The notes below the pieces were generated by a model, which was given only the letters and a program-made list of their open reading frames with translations, ran no database searches and was not told where the DNA came from. A DNA stretch of 12,528 nt from CAYOBW01 sp964402115. GTDB lineage: Bacteria > Verrucomicrobiota > Kiritimatiellia > UBA8416 > CAYOBW01. Each line of letters begins with the position of its first letter. Position 1 is the first letter of the stretch. Position numbers and translations under genes: made by a program. The stretch is taken from the NCBI GenBank assembly GCA_964402115.1, contig CAYOBW010000207.1, positions 1-12,528 of the forward strand. Direction: 5' to 3'. Positions 1 to 5,540 of this stretch are shown here, in pieces.

Positions 1-358
1 CGGGGGAGAAGCCCGTATGCTCCATGTCCAGTGCCTGGTCGCCGGGAAAGCGGCTGGCGCCGCAGGCGGGGCAGACGAACAGGCTGCGGTGGTAGTTGAC
101 CGGCCCCAGCGCGGTCACGACCTCCTTGTCCCGCAACCCGACGCTTCCCATCGTCGCACCGCACGCACACCGCACGGGGCCGCTCCGTCGTCCGGATCCG
201 ACGCCGGAGAGGACGGCCTCCAAGGCCTTGGCACCGGCACCAAGGGCCGTCACGAGCACGGCTTGCTCCCAAGCCTCCATGTCGGGAGCCTTCTCGGCGG
301 CCAGGCGTTCGACGATCCGGCTGGCCTCGAGTTCCCGTTCGATCAGGCATTCGGCGTT
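1..358 (-). CDS. ISKra4-like transposase, N-terminal fragment reached by -1 frameshift (partial)
   Basis: Reading the minus strand in the -1 frame from the codon AAC at 358 gives 119 residues without a stop, running off the window start. The first 60 residues look helical and charged (RELEASRIVERLAAEK). Residues 63-67 (RCACG) and 95-100 (VCPACG) form a CxC/CxxC pair, probably a zinc knuckle. Between them lies the pattern LRDKEVVTALGPVNYHRSLF, and the fragment continues with RFPGDQALD. This matches the N-terminal region of ISKra4-family transposases as I know it. The catalytic acidic residues would lie outside the window. No separate start or ribosome binding site is seen for this frame, so translation through frameshifting from the upstream ORF is the simplest reading. 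A frame-breaking mutation in a dead element is the alternative. Confidence 0.65.
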
Positions 359-684
359 TTTTTTACCGTGTCGGCCCGCAGGTCCTGCTCGCAGAGGGCC
401 TCGCCCAGTTCCATCAGTTCGTGCGCGAGTTCTTGGAAACGGCGTCCCGCGGCGATCTGTTCGCGATAGACGGCGGCCTGTTCGGCCCGGATGCGCCGGG
501 ACACGGTCCTGCCCCTCGTCTTGAACGAGTACAGCGGATAGGGCCCGCGCCGGAGCGCCCGCCCCCTCCGCCCAGCCGCCTCGACATATTGCTCCGTCAC
601 GCTGCCCCGCCGTATCCGAGCCAACCCCGCCAACTCCGCCAGAATGTCCCGCCGCCGTTGCTCGATGCCGAGTGTTACGTTCAT
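343..684 (-). CDS. DUF6788-type protein, first ORF of the insertion sequence
   Basis: This 113-residue basic protein has the pattern RRGSVTEQY (residues about 26-34) followed by GPYPLYSFKTRGRTVSRRI, typical of DUF6788 proteins encoded beside transposases. The C-terminal half (about 65-105) is charged and probably helical. Its function is unknown and it may be the N-terminal region of a longer transposase. The start is well supported: a perfect AGGAGG at 690-695 lies 5 nt before the ATG. In the zero frame it ends six codons after an A8 run. A -1 slip there would fuse it to the transposase, so the stand-alone product may be only the frequent termination product, as in other frameshifting insertion sequences. 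The next gene, the cupin, is divergent. Confidence 0.75.
   Translation of the reverse strand: MNVTLGIEQRRRDILAELAGLARIRRGSVTEQYVEAAGRRGRALRRGPYPLYSFKTRGRTVSRRIRAEQAAVYREQIAAGRRFQELAHELMELGEALCEQDLRADTVKKTPNA
358..364 (-). promoter_or_regulatory. Slippery heptamer A_AAA_AAA for -1 frameshifting
   Basis: On the minus strand the zero-frame codons are GTA AAA AAA ACG, so the heptamer fits the X_XXY_YYZ rule exactly. The zero frame stops at 343-345. The -1 frame continues open into the conserved transposase. A run of eight A's in a GC-rich gene is itself unusual. No stimulatory hairpin was worked out. Confidence 0.6.
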
Positions 685-689
685 GGGTG

Positions 690-714
690 CCTCCTGTTAT
701 GTAGTATGCACTAC
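690..714 (-). promoter_or_regulatory. Shine-Dalgarno and 5-bp-arm palindrome before the insertion-sequence ORF
   Basis: AGGAGG (690-695, minus strand) sets the start at 684. Just upstream is the palindrome GTAGT-ATGC-ACTAC at 701-714, which could be an operator or a subterminal transposase site. No convincing -35/-10 pair was found here. Confidence 0.4.
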
Positions 715-897
715 TACAGCTTTGGCGCAAATTCAACCTCAATATGCCGCACCCCTACTTCTGTTTCGTGCACCCACGTGGAGTTGCTCCCTTGCCTTAA
801 TCCAAGCCGACATCATAGAGTGCGAGACCGACAAGGCAAGCGGCCTTCTTCTCTGGGACCGAAACCGTATTGTCCCCCTGACCTGCCAGCTACAGTC

Positions 898-926
898 TGG
901 ACGTCCGCATGTATCCTGTGGATACT
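898..926 (+). promoter_or_regulatory. Promoter candidate for the cupin gene (TGGACG-N17-GATACT)
   Basis: TGGACG (898-903) and GATACT (921-926) are 17 nt apart and lie 39 nt before the ATG. The same two boxes at the same spacing recur at 1805-1833 before the DUF6132-like gene, with GTCTGGACG and TGTGGATACTCGTG identical in both. The match to the sigma70 consensus is only moderate; the recurrence is the stronger argument. Confidence 0.4.
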
Positions 927-964
927 CGTGGAGAGCCCCATCAGTGGCCACAACGAGTTGTGCG

Positions 965-1240
965 ATGAATGCGATACAGGTCGTGCATCAGCCGAAGCGG
1001 GAAGATCTGGACAAGCTGGGCGTGTTCAAGTGGCCGATCTGGACGAAGGAAGCATCCGAGTTCCCGTGGGCCTACGACGAGCCGGAGACCTGCTACTTCC
1101 TCGCAGGCGAGCTGACCGTCACACCGGACGGCGGCCAGCCCGTAGCGATGGGTAAGGGCGATCTCGTCACGTTCCCGCAAGGCCTGTCCTGCACCTGGAA
1201 GATCAGCAAGGACGTCCGGAAGCACTACAGGTTCGGGTGA
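965..1240 (+). CDS. Small cupin protein (DUF861 / Cupin_3 type)
   Basis: A 91-residue single-domain cupin. The characteristic stretch begins FPWAYDEPETCYFLAGELTV (residues 33-52), followed by GDLVTFPQGLSCTWKI (65-80) and the family-typical end VRKHYRFG. These correspond to the two cupin motifs of the DUF861/Cupin_3 group, related to the cupin half of ureidoglycine aminohydrolase. Such one-domain members are widespread and their substrate is unknown. Metal binding is uncertain because the usual histidines are not evident. I start at the ATG at 965 because the family N-terminus fits there; upstream in-frame sequence is not conserved. There is no clear Shine-Dalgarno sequence. The stop overlaps by 4 nt (GTGA) with a DUF72 remnant. 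Family call is firm, role unknown. Confidence 0.75.
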   Translation: MNAIQVVHQPKREDLDKLGVFKWPIWTKEASEFPWAYDEPETCYFLAGELTVTPDGGQPVAMGKGDLVTFPQGLSCTWKISKDVRKHYRFG

Positions 1241-1470
1241 GCGGCATCAACATGCCCTACATGCCACCGGTCTTCGATATCTACAGCAAGCACGCCGACC
1301 TGCTCACCGAGAACGTGGTGATCCGCCTGCATGGCCCGGACCGGGGAGGCATGGAGGAGCGCACGGGCAAGGATTGGAGCAAGATCGTCGAGCCCCGCGA
1401 TGCCGACCTGGATGGCGTGGCGGGCATGCTGAAGGACGCGGCTGTACGACGCCTTACAGCCGCCGTATAC
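1237..1470 (+). pseudogene. DUF72-family remnant (internal fragment)
   Basis: The reading frame that opens with GTG at 1237, overlapping the cupin stop, encodes SGINMPYMPPVFDIYSKHAD followed by VVIRLHGPDR and KDWSKIVEPRDADLDGV. The RLHG segment and the following tryptophan-containing stretch resemble the C-terminal half of DUF72 proteins (YecE-like, TIM-barrel). A whole DUF72 protein is about 240-290 residues. Here the N-terminal part is absent and similarity stops near AVRRL, before the asparagine-rich segment expected next. The frame stays open to 1680 but runs into an inverted repeat and loses protein character. I read it as a decayed piece left by a rearrangement. Whether it is still translated through the 4-nt overlap cannot be told. 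Confidence 0.55.
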
Positions 1471-1493
1471 CCGCTAACGCGAGGGGATGGCGA

Positions 1494-1564
1494 TAACGGC
1501 GGGGACCGCCGTCTCCACGCCTCGTCGCCTGCCCACGCGATGGAGACGGCCGTCCCGGCCGTTA
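1494..1564. repeat. Long inverted repeat, 24-nt arms with 2 mismatches
   Basis: Arms 1494-1517 and 1541-1564 pair at 22 of 24 positions around a 23-nt loop. The arms are GC-rich and begin TAACGGC and end GCCGTTA. No T-run follows, so a simple terminator is unlikely. It resembles other GC-rich palindromes near the right end of the window and may be a dispersed repetitive extragenic palindrome. Confidence 0.65.
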
Positions 1565-1643
1565 GGTGCCATGTAAGCCCCCTCCTGTCACTGATGCGTT
1601 ACGCGCAACGCCTGCCGGGATGGTCTCTAGCATCGCACCTAAC
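1561..1643. repeat. 9-bp perfect inverted repeat GTTAGGTGC / GCACCTAAC
   Basis: GTTAGGTGC (1561-1569) and GCACCTAAC (1635-1643) enclose 65 nt. The left arm overlaps the end of the longer inverted repeat. Their edges resemble integron attC core boxes, but in the opposite order. No target duplication is seen. A tiny MITE-like unit or a chance pairing are both possible. Confidence 0.35.
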
Positions 1644-1804
1644 CGAACGCCGACAAGGGCTGACTGCGGTTCTCGGTTGATCGTTCCGCCGAAGAGGCCC
1701 CGCCCGCGCGGGTGACAAGGATCGGCTGTATACTCTGGCAGCACCCCCAGAAGGTCACAACACAAGCAAGGTCGCGTGACGAGGGCGGAGCGTGCGGTAC
1801 GGTC
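1565..1804. other. Non-coding stretch between the DUF72 remnant and the DUF6132-like gene
   Basis: Apart from the 9-bp inverted repeat I see no gene here. Short frames exist on both strands but none has a ribosome binding site or recognisable protein pattern. Confidence 0.4.
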
Positions 1805-1833
1805 TGGACGCATCCGCCCCTGGTGTGGATACT
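1805..1833 (+). promoter_or_regulatory. Promoter candidate for the DUF6132-like gene (TGGACG-N17-GATACT)
   Basis: TGGACG (1805-1810) and GATACT (1828-1833), 17 nt apart, sit 54 nt before the ATG. The element repeats the one upstream of the cupin gene, including the flanking GTCTGGACG and TGTGGATACTCGTG. Confidence 0.4.
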
Positions 1834-1887
1834 CGTGCCATGGTCCATCAAGACACGATTCACCTGCAGACGATAGGAGGCTTTGCC

Positions 1888-2055
1888 ATGATCCGATACG
1901 CAGTCGCAGTCTGTGTTGGCGCCGTTGTAGGCGGCACGATTGGCTACCTGGGAAAACGCGCTGGCGGCACCTGACCGCTGACATCCAGTCCCCTGGTAGG
2001 GGCTATCATAGGCGCGTTGGTCGGGACGATGATCGCCGCGGGTTCTGCTTCGTAG
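1888..2055 (+). CDS. DUF6132-like small membrane protein with in-frame UGA at a conserved Cys (possible selenoprotein or pseudogene)
   Basis: A strong AGGAGG (1875-1880) lies 7 nt before the ATG. The frame encodes MIRYAVAVCVGAVVGGTIGY, then LGKRAGGT, a UGA at 1972-1974 (codon 29), PLTSSPLVGAIIGALVGTMI and a second stop at 2053-2055. The parts before and after the UGA join into one DUF6132-like protein of 55 residues with two hydrophobic segments around the family motif GC-x-x-GTCP-[LI]-TS-x-P. The UGA replaces the second motif cysteine exactly, and similarity continues in frame behind it. A hairpin with SECIS-like geometry starts 12 nt after the UGA. Against selenocysteine: the first motif cysteine is Arg (CGC, one transition from TGC), and the neighbourhood holds broken genes, so a nonsense mutation is a serious alternative. 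The family role is unknown to me. Confidence 0.5.
1987..2004 (+). promoter_or_regulatory. SECIS-like hairpin behind the in-frame UGA
   Basis: AG, a bulged T (1989) and CCCCT (1990-1994) pair with AGGGG (1998-2002) and CT around the loop GGT (1995-1997). The loop begins 20 nt after the UGA and opens with two G's. A bulged U below a short stem with a GGU loop is also what the E. coli fdhF element shows. These features fit the bacterial SECIS rules as I remember them, but so short a stem can arise by chance in a coding region. Confidence 0.4.
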
Positions 2056-2136
2056 ACCGGGATATCAAACGGGTGGCGCGGGGAGCGTGGCGGTTCCAGA
2101 CCGGGCAACGGGGGGGATGGAGGGGGATCCGCCTCC

Positions 2137-2268
2137 TTACGTCGGCGGCTTGGGCGGGAACAAGGAGAGAGGGGTCTCCTGGCTGATCAAGGCGACGGCT
2201 TTGGTGAACTGGCCCTCGTCATCGCGCGTGAGGAAGCGAACGACGACGTTGGTGTCCACGCCCTTCAC
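2137..2268 (-). pseudogene. VapC-type PIN-domain toxin, truncated
   Basis: A GTG start at 2268 overlaps the antitoxin stop by 4 nt (GTGA), the usual toxin-antitoxin arrangement. The 43-residue product begins VKGVDTNVVVRFLTRDDEGQ, the N-terminal strand of a PIN nuclease with its first active-site Asp (residue 5). It continues FTKAVALISQETPL and then breaks into a proline-rich tail, SLFPPKPPT, before a stop. Whole VapC toxins are about 125-140 residues and need three or four acidic residues, so this one lacks most of the active site and should be inactive. The DNA below 2137 does not show the missing part in the frames I inspected. Confidence 0.65.
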
Positions 2269-2435
2269 GCACACTGCTCCCGGGCACCCCGCTCAATCGC
2301 CTGCTCCATATCGGCGAGCGACTTGGTCGGACCGCTGAAGCGCAAGCAGCCGACCACATCCTCGATCCGCGTGGGCTTGAGGGCCGGAGTGGGCGCATCG
2401 AGAGACGTGACGAGGACCCGAACGTTCGCGGGCAT
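2265..2435 (-). CDS. Antitoxin partner of the truncated VapC, probably lacking its N-terminus
   Basis: From the ATG at 2435 the frame gives 56 residues: MPANVRVLVTSLDAP, a linker, RIEDVVGCLRFSGPTKSLAD, then MEQAIERGAREQ. The C-terminal S-x-x-DMEQAI-x-x-GA segment is typical of antitoxins that wrap around PIN toxins. The piece MPANVRVLVT looks like the middle of an AF2212/MazE-like DNA-binding fold (x-EP-x-x-LP-x-x-x-x-V-x-VT). The same frame is open upstream to 2507, reading TIEPIHMPANVRV across the chosen start, but contains no other ATG. The true N-terminus has therefore probably been lost at the 3' edge of tRNA-Pro. No Shine-Dalgarno sequence precedes 2435. Family call moderate, start uncertain. 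Confidence 0.5.
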   Translation of the reverse strand: MPANVRVLVTSLDAPTPALKPTRIEDVVGCLRFSGPTKSLADMEQAIERGAREQCA

Positions 2436-2513
2436 GTGGATCGGTTCGATCGTCTCCGCGGCGTGGGACTCGTTCCGGAACTCTGACGATAGCGGTGTTT
2501 TTTGGTTTCAAGG

Positions 2514-2590
2514 TGGTCGGGGCGAAGGGATTTGAACCCTTGACCTATTGGTCCCGAACCAATCGCGCTACCAGTCTGCGCTACGCCCCG
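2514..2590 (-). tRNA. tRNA-Pro (anticodon CGG), CCA encoded
   Basis: The minus strand folds as a complete cloverleaf: acceptor CGGGGCG with CGCCCCG, D arm GCGC...GCGC with GGTA in the loop, anticodon stem ATTGG/CCAAT with loop TTCGGGA (anticodon CGG, reading CCG codons), T arm AAGGG/CCCTT with TTCAAAT, discriminator A and an encoded CCA at 2514-2516. The gene stands alone with its own promoter candidate. Broken toxin-antitoxin genes abut its 3' end, a common place for integration events. Confidence 0.95.
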
Positions 2591-2610
2591 GTCAATGGAT
2601 AAGCGCGCGC

Positions 2611-2638
2611 ACTATAGCGTACTCGCGAGCGGGTTCAA
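2611..2638 (-). promoter_or_regulatory. Promoter candidate for tRNA-Pro (TTGAAC-N16-TATAGT)
   Basis: On the minus strand TTGAAC (2633-2638) and TATAGT (2611-2616) are 16 nt apart and the -10 box is 20 nt from the tRNA 5' end. The -10 box has five of six consensus positions. Confidence 0.6.
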
Positions 2639-2684
2639 AGGGATTCTTTCAAGAAAGTTCAAACGCGAACGCGCTGGCTCGCGC

Positions 2685-2713
2685 TTGATTCGTCGCTGCG
2701 TTCGGCCTATCTT
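2685..2713 (+). promoter_or_regulatory. Promoter candidate for the sugar kinase (TTGATT-N17-TATCTT)
   Basis: TTGATT (2685-2690) and TATCTT (2708-2713) have four of six consensus positions each and ideal 17-nt spacing, 41 nt before the ATG. Confidence 0.45.
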
Positions 2714-2754
2714 CCCTGCAAGCCATTCGTTCAACGCCAAGGGAGGAGACCAGC

Positions 2755-4263
2755 ATGAGTGTGAAGCGTGTTTTCGCGATTGACCTGGGTGCTTCGGGCG
2801 GCAAGTGCTTCGCAGGGACGTTTGCCGACGGGCGGTTCACGCTGGAGGAGATTCACCGCTTCGCCCACGGCGGGTCGAGCCTCTTCGTTGCCGACCAGGC
2901 TGGCCAGGAGACCGAACGCAGCTATTGGGACGACCTCCTCATCTACCAGAACATCGTAACCGGTCTGCAGGCCTACCGGCGCAACGTATCCGACACGCTG
3001 GACGCGATCGGCGTCGACACCTGGGGCGCCGACGGGCAGTTCATCAGCCCGGACGGCGACATGCTCGGCAAGATGTACTGCTACCGCGATCACCGGCTCG
3101 ACAACATGATCGCCGAAGTGCAGAAACGCATCCCCGCGCGCCGCATCTACGGCATCACCGGCATTCATTTCCAGCCCTTCAACGTCAGCAACCAACTCCT
3201 CTGGTTCATGCAGAACCGGCGCTATCTCCTCCGCCCCGGCTGCTGCTACCTGCCCGTCCCCTCCCTCTTCAATTACTACCTGGGCGGGGTCAAGGTCGTG
3301 GATTCGTCCTGGGCGAGCGTCACCCAGTGCATGGACGCCAAGACTCGGGAGTGGAGCCCCGCCATGCTCAAGGCGCTGAAGGTGCCCGCGGAGATGCTGC
3401 CGCCCATCGTGGCGCCCGGCACGGTCATCGGCAGGCTGCTCAAGCCCCTGGCGAAGAGCGTCGGCCTTAACCAGGCCAAGCTCATTGCCGTCGGCTCCCA
3501 CGATACCGCGTCGGCCTTCGCCGCCGCCCCGGTGAGCGATCCCGCCGAGGCGCTGATCATCAGCTCCGGCACCTGGTCGCTGGTCGGAAAGCTCATTCCG
3601 GAGCCCATCACGAGCGATGACGCGATGGCTGCCAATATCAGCAACGAGGGCGGTATCGGCAACATCCGGTTCCTGAAGAACTGCATGGGCACCTGGCTGG
3701 TCCAGGAGCTGCGGCGTATGTGGACGGTCACCGACGGCCGGGAGCCCTCCTGGGACGATCTCAACCTCGCCACGGCCGCGGCGCAGTCCTTCACCGCGTT
3801 CATCGACCCGGACGACAAGAGCTTCTACAACCCGGCGAACATGGAGGCGGCCATCGTGGCCTTCTGCAAGCGCACGAAACAGCCCGTCCCGCAGGAGCGC
3901 GGCGCCTTCCTGCGCATGGTCTACGAAAGCCTCGCGCTCAAGTACCGCTACGTGAACGGCCAGCTCTGCGGCGTCTGCGGCGGCGCCACGAAGGTGGTCA
4001 ACATCGTCGGCGGCGGCGCGCGCAATGTCCTGCTCAATCAGTTCACGGCCGACGCTCTGGGCGTGCCCGTCCTCGCCGGCCCCGAGGAGGGCACGGCGGT
4101 CGGCAACGCGATGGTTCAGGCGCTGGGGCTCAAGCTGATCCGGTCACTGCAGGCCGCGATGCCCCTGATCCAGGCCGCTTTTGCGGTCAAGACATACCTT
4201 CCGCAGAACACAGCGGCATGGGACGAGGCCTATGCCCGCTTCCGCCGCGTGTGCGGGCTCTGA
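2755..4263 (+). CDS. FGGY-family carbohydrate kinase, rhamnulokinase-like
   Basis: The 502-residue product phosphorylates a sugar with ATP in the cytoplasm; the closest pattern is rhamnulokinase (RhaB), which makes rhamnulose 1-phosphate. The N-terminal ATPase half begins with the phosphate-binding loop AIDLGASGGKCF (8-19), then DTWGADGQF (88-96) and a YRD motif (110-112). The second half has GSHDTASA with the likely catalytic Asp250, the SSGTWSLVG loop (270-278), NEGGIGNIRFLKN, and the ATP-site segment NIVGGGARN followed by AGPEEGTAVGNAMVQA. Length fits the family (about 480-500). GGAGGAG at 2742-2748 supports the start. No rhamnose isomerase, aldolase or transporter is nearby, so the substrate is inferred from motifs only; other deoxy-ketoses such as fuculose remain possible. 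It ends 4 nt before the convergent amidase stop. Confidence 0.85.
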   Translation: MSVKRVFAIDLGASGGKCFAGTFADGRFTLEEIHRFAHGGSSLFVADQAGQETERSYWDDLLIYQNIVTGLQAYRRNVSDTLDAIGVDTWGADGQFISPDGDMLGKMYCYRDHRLDNMIAEVQKRIPARRIYGITGIHFQPFNVSNQLLWFMQNRRYLLRPGCCYLPVPSLFNYYLGGVKVVDSSWASVTQCMDAKTREWSPAMLKALKVPAEMLPPIVAPGTVIGRLLKPLAKSVGLNQAKLIAVGSHDTASAFAAAPVSDPAEALIISSGTWSLVGKLIPEPITSDDAMAANISNEGGIGNIRFLKNCMGTWLVQELRRMWTVTDGREPSWDDLNLATAAAQSFTAFIDPDDKSFYNPANMEAAIVAFCKRTKQPVPQERGAFLRMVYESLALKYRYVNGQLCGVCGGATKVVNIVGGGARNVLLNQFTADALGVPVLAGPEEGTAVGNAMVQALGLKLIRSLQAAMPLIQAAFAVKTYLPQNTAAWDEAYARFRRVCGL

Positions 4264-4267
4264 GCGG

Positions 4268-5530
4268 TCAGTTCTGGTAGTAGACGCGCGTGTTGGACGG
4301 AATACGGCCTTCGTGGATCTCGTTCCCAGGCGTGATGTCGCCATTGGGAAACCGGTAGTAGGTGGACGGGAACTTCCAGCGCTCACCGCAGATCTCGAAG
4401 GCCTGCCGGCTTGCCGTGATCCAGCCGCCGAAGGAGTATCCGACGAGCACCTTGGTCTTGGACGGCAGCGTCTTCAGCGCCGCGTCGGTCAGTTCGCTGC
4501 CCAGTTTGACCGTTCCATCGGGCAGAAAATAGACCGTGGAACGGCTCTTGTACTCGTCGCCGGCCACCTCCCAGGCGGTGGCGCCATCCACGCCGATCGT
4601 CTTAACCTCGTCCGGTTCGTTCTCGCGGAGCCGTCCAGGCGTCAGCACGACGCGCGTGCCGGACAACATCTGCCGCCAATCGGTGATATCGCACCCCCGC
4701 AACCGGCGCTGATCCGGAAAGATGTACGTCACGTCGGCGCTGCGGTACTTGTCGCCGGCGATGTCCCAGGCCGACCGACCGGGTCCGATCACGTTCGCGT
4801 CCACTGCGTTGTACCTTGTGGCAGCGGTCTCCTGTTCCTTCGCACTGCCGTAGAGCACCTGCGCGAGATAGGGATCGGCATTGATCAACCGCCCCGCCTT
4901 CACGTCGGGGTCATACGTCGGCTGCGACGTAAGCCCCAGTTTCAGGCGCAGGGAACTCTTCGCCAGGCACATGCCGCAACGCTTGCGACCGCGGTGGGCG
5001 CGCTTGAACCATTGGTTCGGCGCGCCGTACGCCACCATGGAATGGGTCAGGACTTTCTCGTCAGGCACCTTGTAGATCCGCTGGATCTCGGCGATCAACT
5101 CGCGCACGGCCACGATCTGGGCGGCCGTGATGCTCCGGTTGTGATAGCCCACGATCTCAATGCCCATGGCGTAGTCGTCCAACCCCGTCAGCCCGTTCCA
5201 CATGCTCCGCCCCGTGTGCAGCGCCACGCGCTTGTGGTCGATGATGCGGTAAACCTTGCCGCTCTCCTCGACCATGTAGTGGCACTCGCCGTTCGCGTAG
5301 AGCGAGTTCAGCGAGTTGCGCGCCGGCGCCTCGGTGGTATGCAGGATGATGAAGTCGGTACGCTTGCGCCGCGGTCGCTCGCGGTTGTGCGGGCTGTAGT
5401 AGTTAACCATGGTCAACGCATCGGCCGCCTGCACGGCCGCCAGCAGCATGCCCGCGACCACGCCAAGCGCGGCCCTCCGCAGCCGGGACTGCCCCGCCCT
5501 ACCGCGCCGCCGTTTCGCGTTTACGTCCAT
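4268..5530 (-). CDS. Secreted N-acetylmuramoyl-L-alanine amidase (Amidase_2) with C-terminal repeats
   Basis: This 420-residue protein probably cleaves the amide bond between muramic acid and the stem peptide outside the cytoplasm. Residues 1-39 are an export signal: arginine-rich start, hydrophobic core LGVVAGMLLAAV, AxA near 33-39. The catalytic domain (about 57-200) holds the zinc ligand His64 in FIILHTTEA, His105 in ALHTG, EIVGYHN, and His163 in LTHSMVAYG. The third ligand of AmpD-type enzymes (Asp in RKxDPG) is here RKRCG, so Cys185 takes its place, as in T7 lysozyme and PGRP proteins. Residues 240-420 form three related units of about 60 residues with the pattern AW-x-x-AGD-x-Y...VY-x-xPDG...G-x-E-x-TD...TKV, perhaps a wall-binding region. 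It lies 10 nt behind gpmI and is probably cotranscribed; the ribosome binding site is weak, but the signal peptide fixes the start. Confidence 0.8.
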   Translation of the reverse strand: MDVNAKRRRGRAGQSRLRRAALGVVAGMLLAAVQAADALTMVNYYSPHNRERPRRKRTDFIILHTTEAPARNSLNSLYANGECHYMVEESGKVYRIIDHKRVALHTGRSMWNGLTGLDDYAMGIEIVGYHNRSITAAQIVAVRELIAEIQRIYKVPDEKVLTHSMVAYGAPNQWFKRAHRGRKRCGMCLAKSSLRLKLGLTSQPTYDPDVKAGRLINADPYLAQVLYGSAKEQETAATRYNAVDANVIGPGRSAWDIAGDKYRSADVTYIFPDQRRLRGCDITDWRQMLSGTRVVLTPGRLRENEPDEVKTIGVDGATAWEVAGDEYKSRSTVYFLPDGTVKLGSELTDAALKTLPSKTKVLVGYSFGGWITASRQAFEICGERWKFPSTYYRFPNGDITPGNEIHEGRIPSNTRVYYQN

Positions 5531-5540
5531 CTTGATGAGA

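Larger units (their letters stand above)
1..714 (-). mobile_element. Partial ISKra4-like insertion sequence (5' part, runs off the window start)
   Basis: Two overlapping minus-strand reading frames form the front of an insertion sequence: a DUF6788-type ORF at 343-684 and the transposase N-terminus in the -1 frame below 358. They are linked by a slippery A8 run. The transposase part carries the paired Cys motifs and the T-A-LG-P-V pattern that I associate with the ISKra4 family. The outer end on the right is not defined. I place it near a palindrome at 701-714, but it could reach about 880, where no terminal inverted repeat can be paired because the other end lies outside the window. Family assignment is from memory of the family pattern. 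Confidence 0.6.
685..964. other. Intergenic region between the insertion sequence and the cupin gene
   Basis: I see no gene in these 280 bases. They probably contain the outer end of the insertion sequence and, at 898-926, a promoter candidate for the cupin gene. The plus-strand frame of the cupin is open back through this stretch, but its translation is not cupin-like and contains the insertion-sequence leader. Confidence 0.5.

Noticed and set aside
644..964. Upstream extension of the cupin reading frame
   Set aside because: The extra residues are unlike the family, overlap the insertion-sequence leader and lack a ribosome binding site.
1471..1643. Integron attC site
   Set aside because: GTTAGGT and ACCTAAC match the core boxes, but occur in the wrong order around the 1561-1643 segment; the left partner of the 1494-1564 repeat does not match. 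No integrase is present.
917..1836. DnaA boxes (TGTGGATAC at two places)
   Set aside because: Each has one mismatch to the box, and both sit inside a longer shared promoter-like element; there is no AT-rich origin or dnaA/dnaN nearby.
2498..2504. T-run as a terminator on the plus strand
   Set aside because: No stable GC stem directly precedes it and no plus-strand gene ends there.
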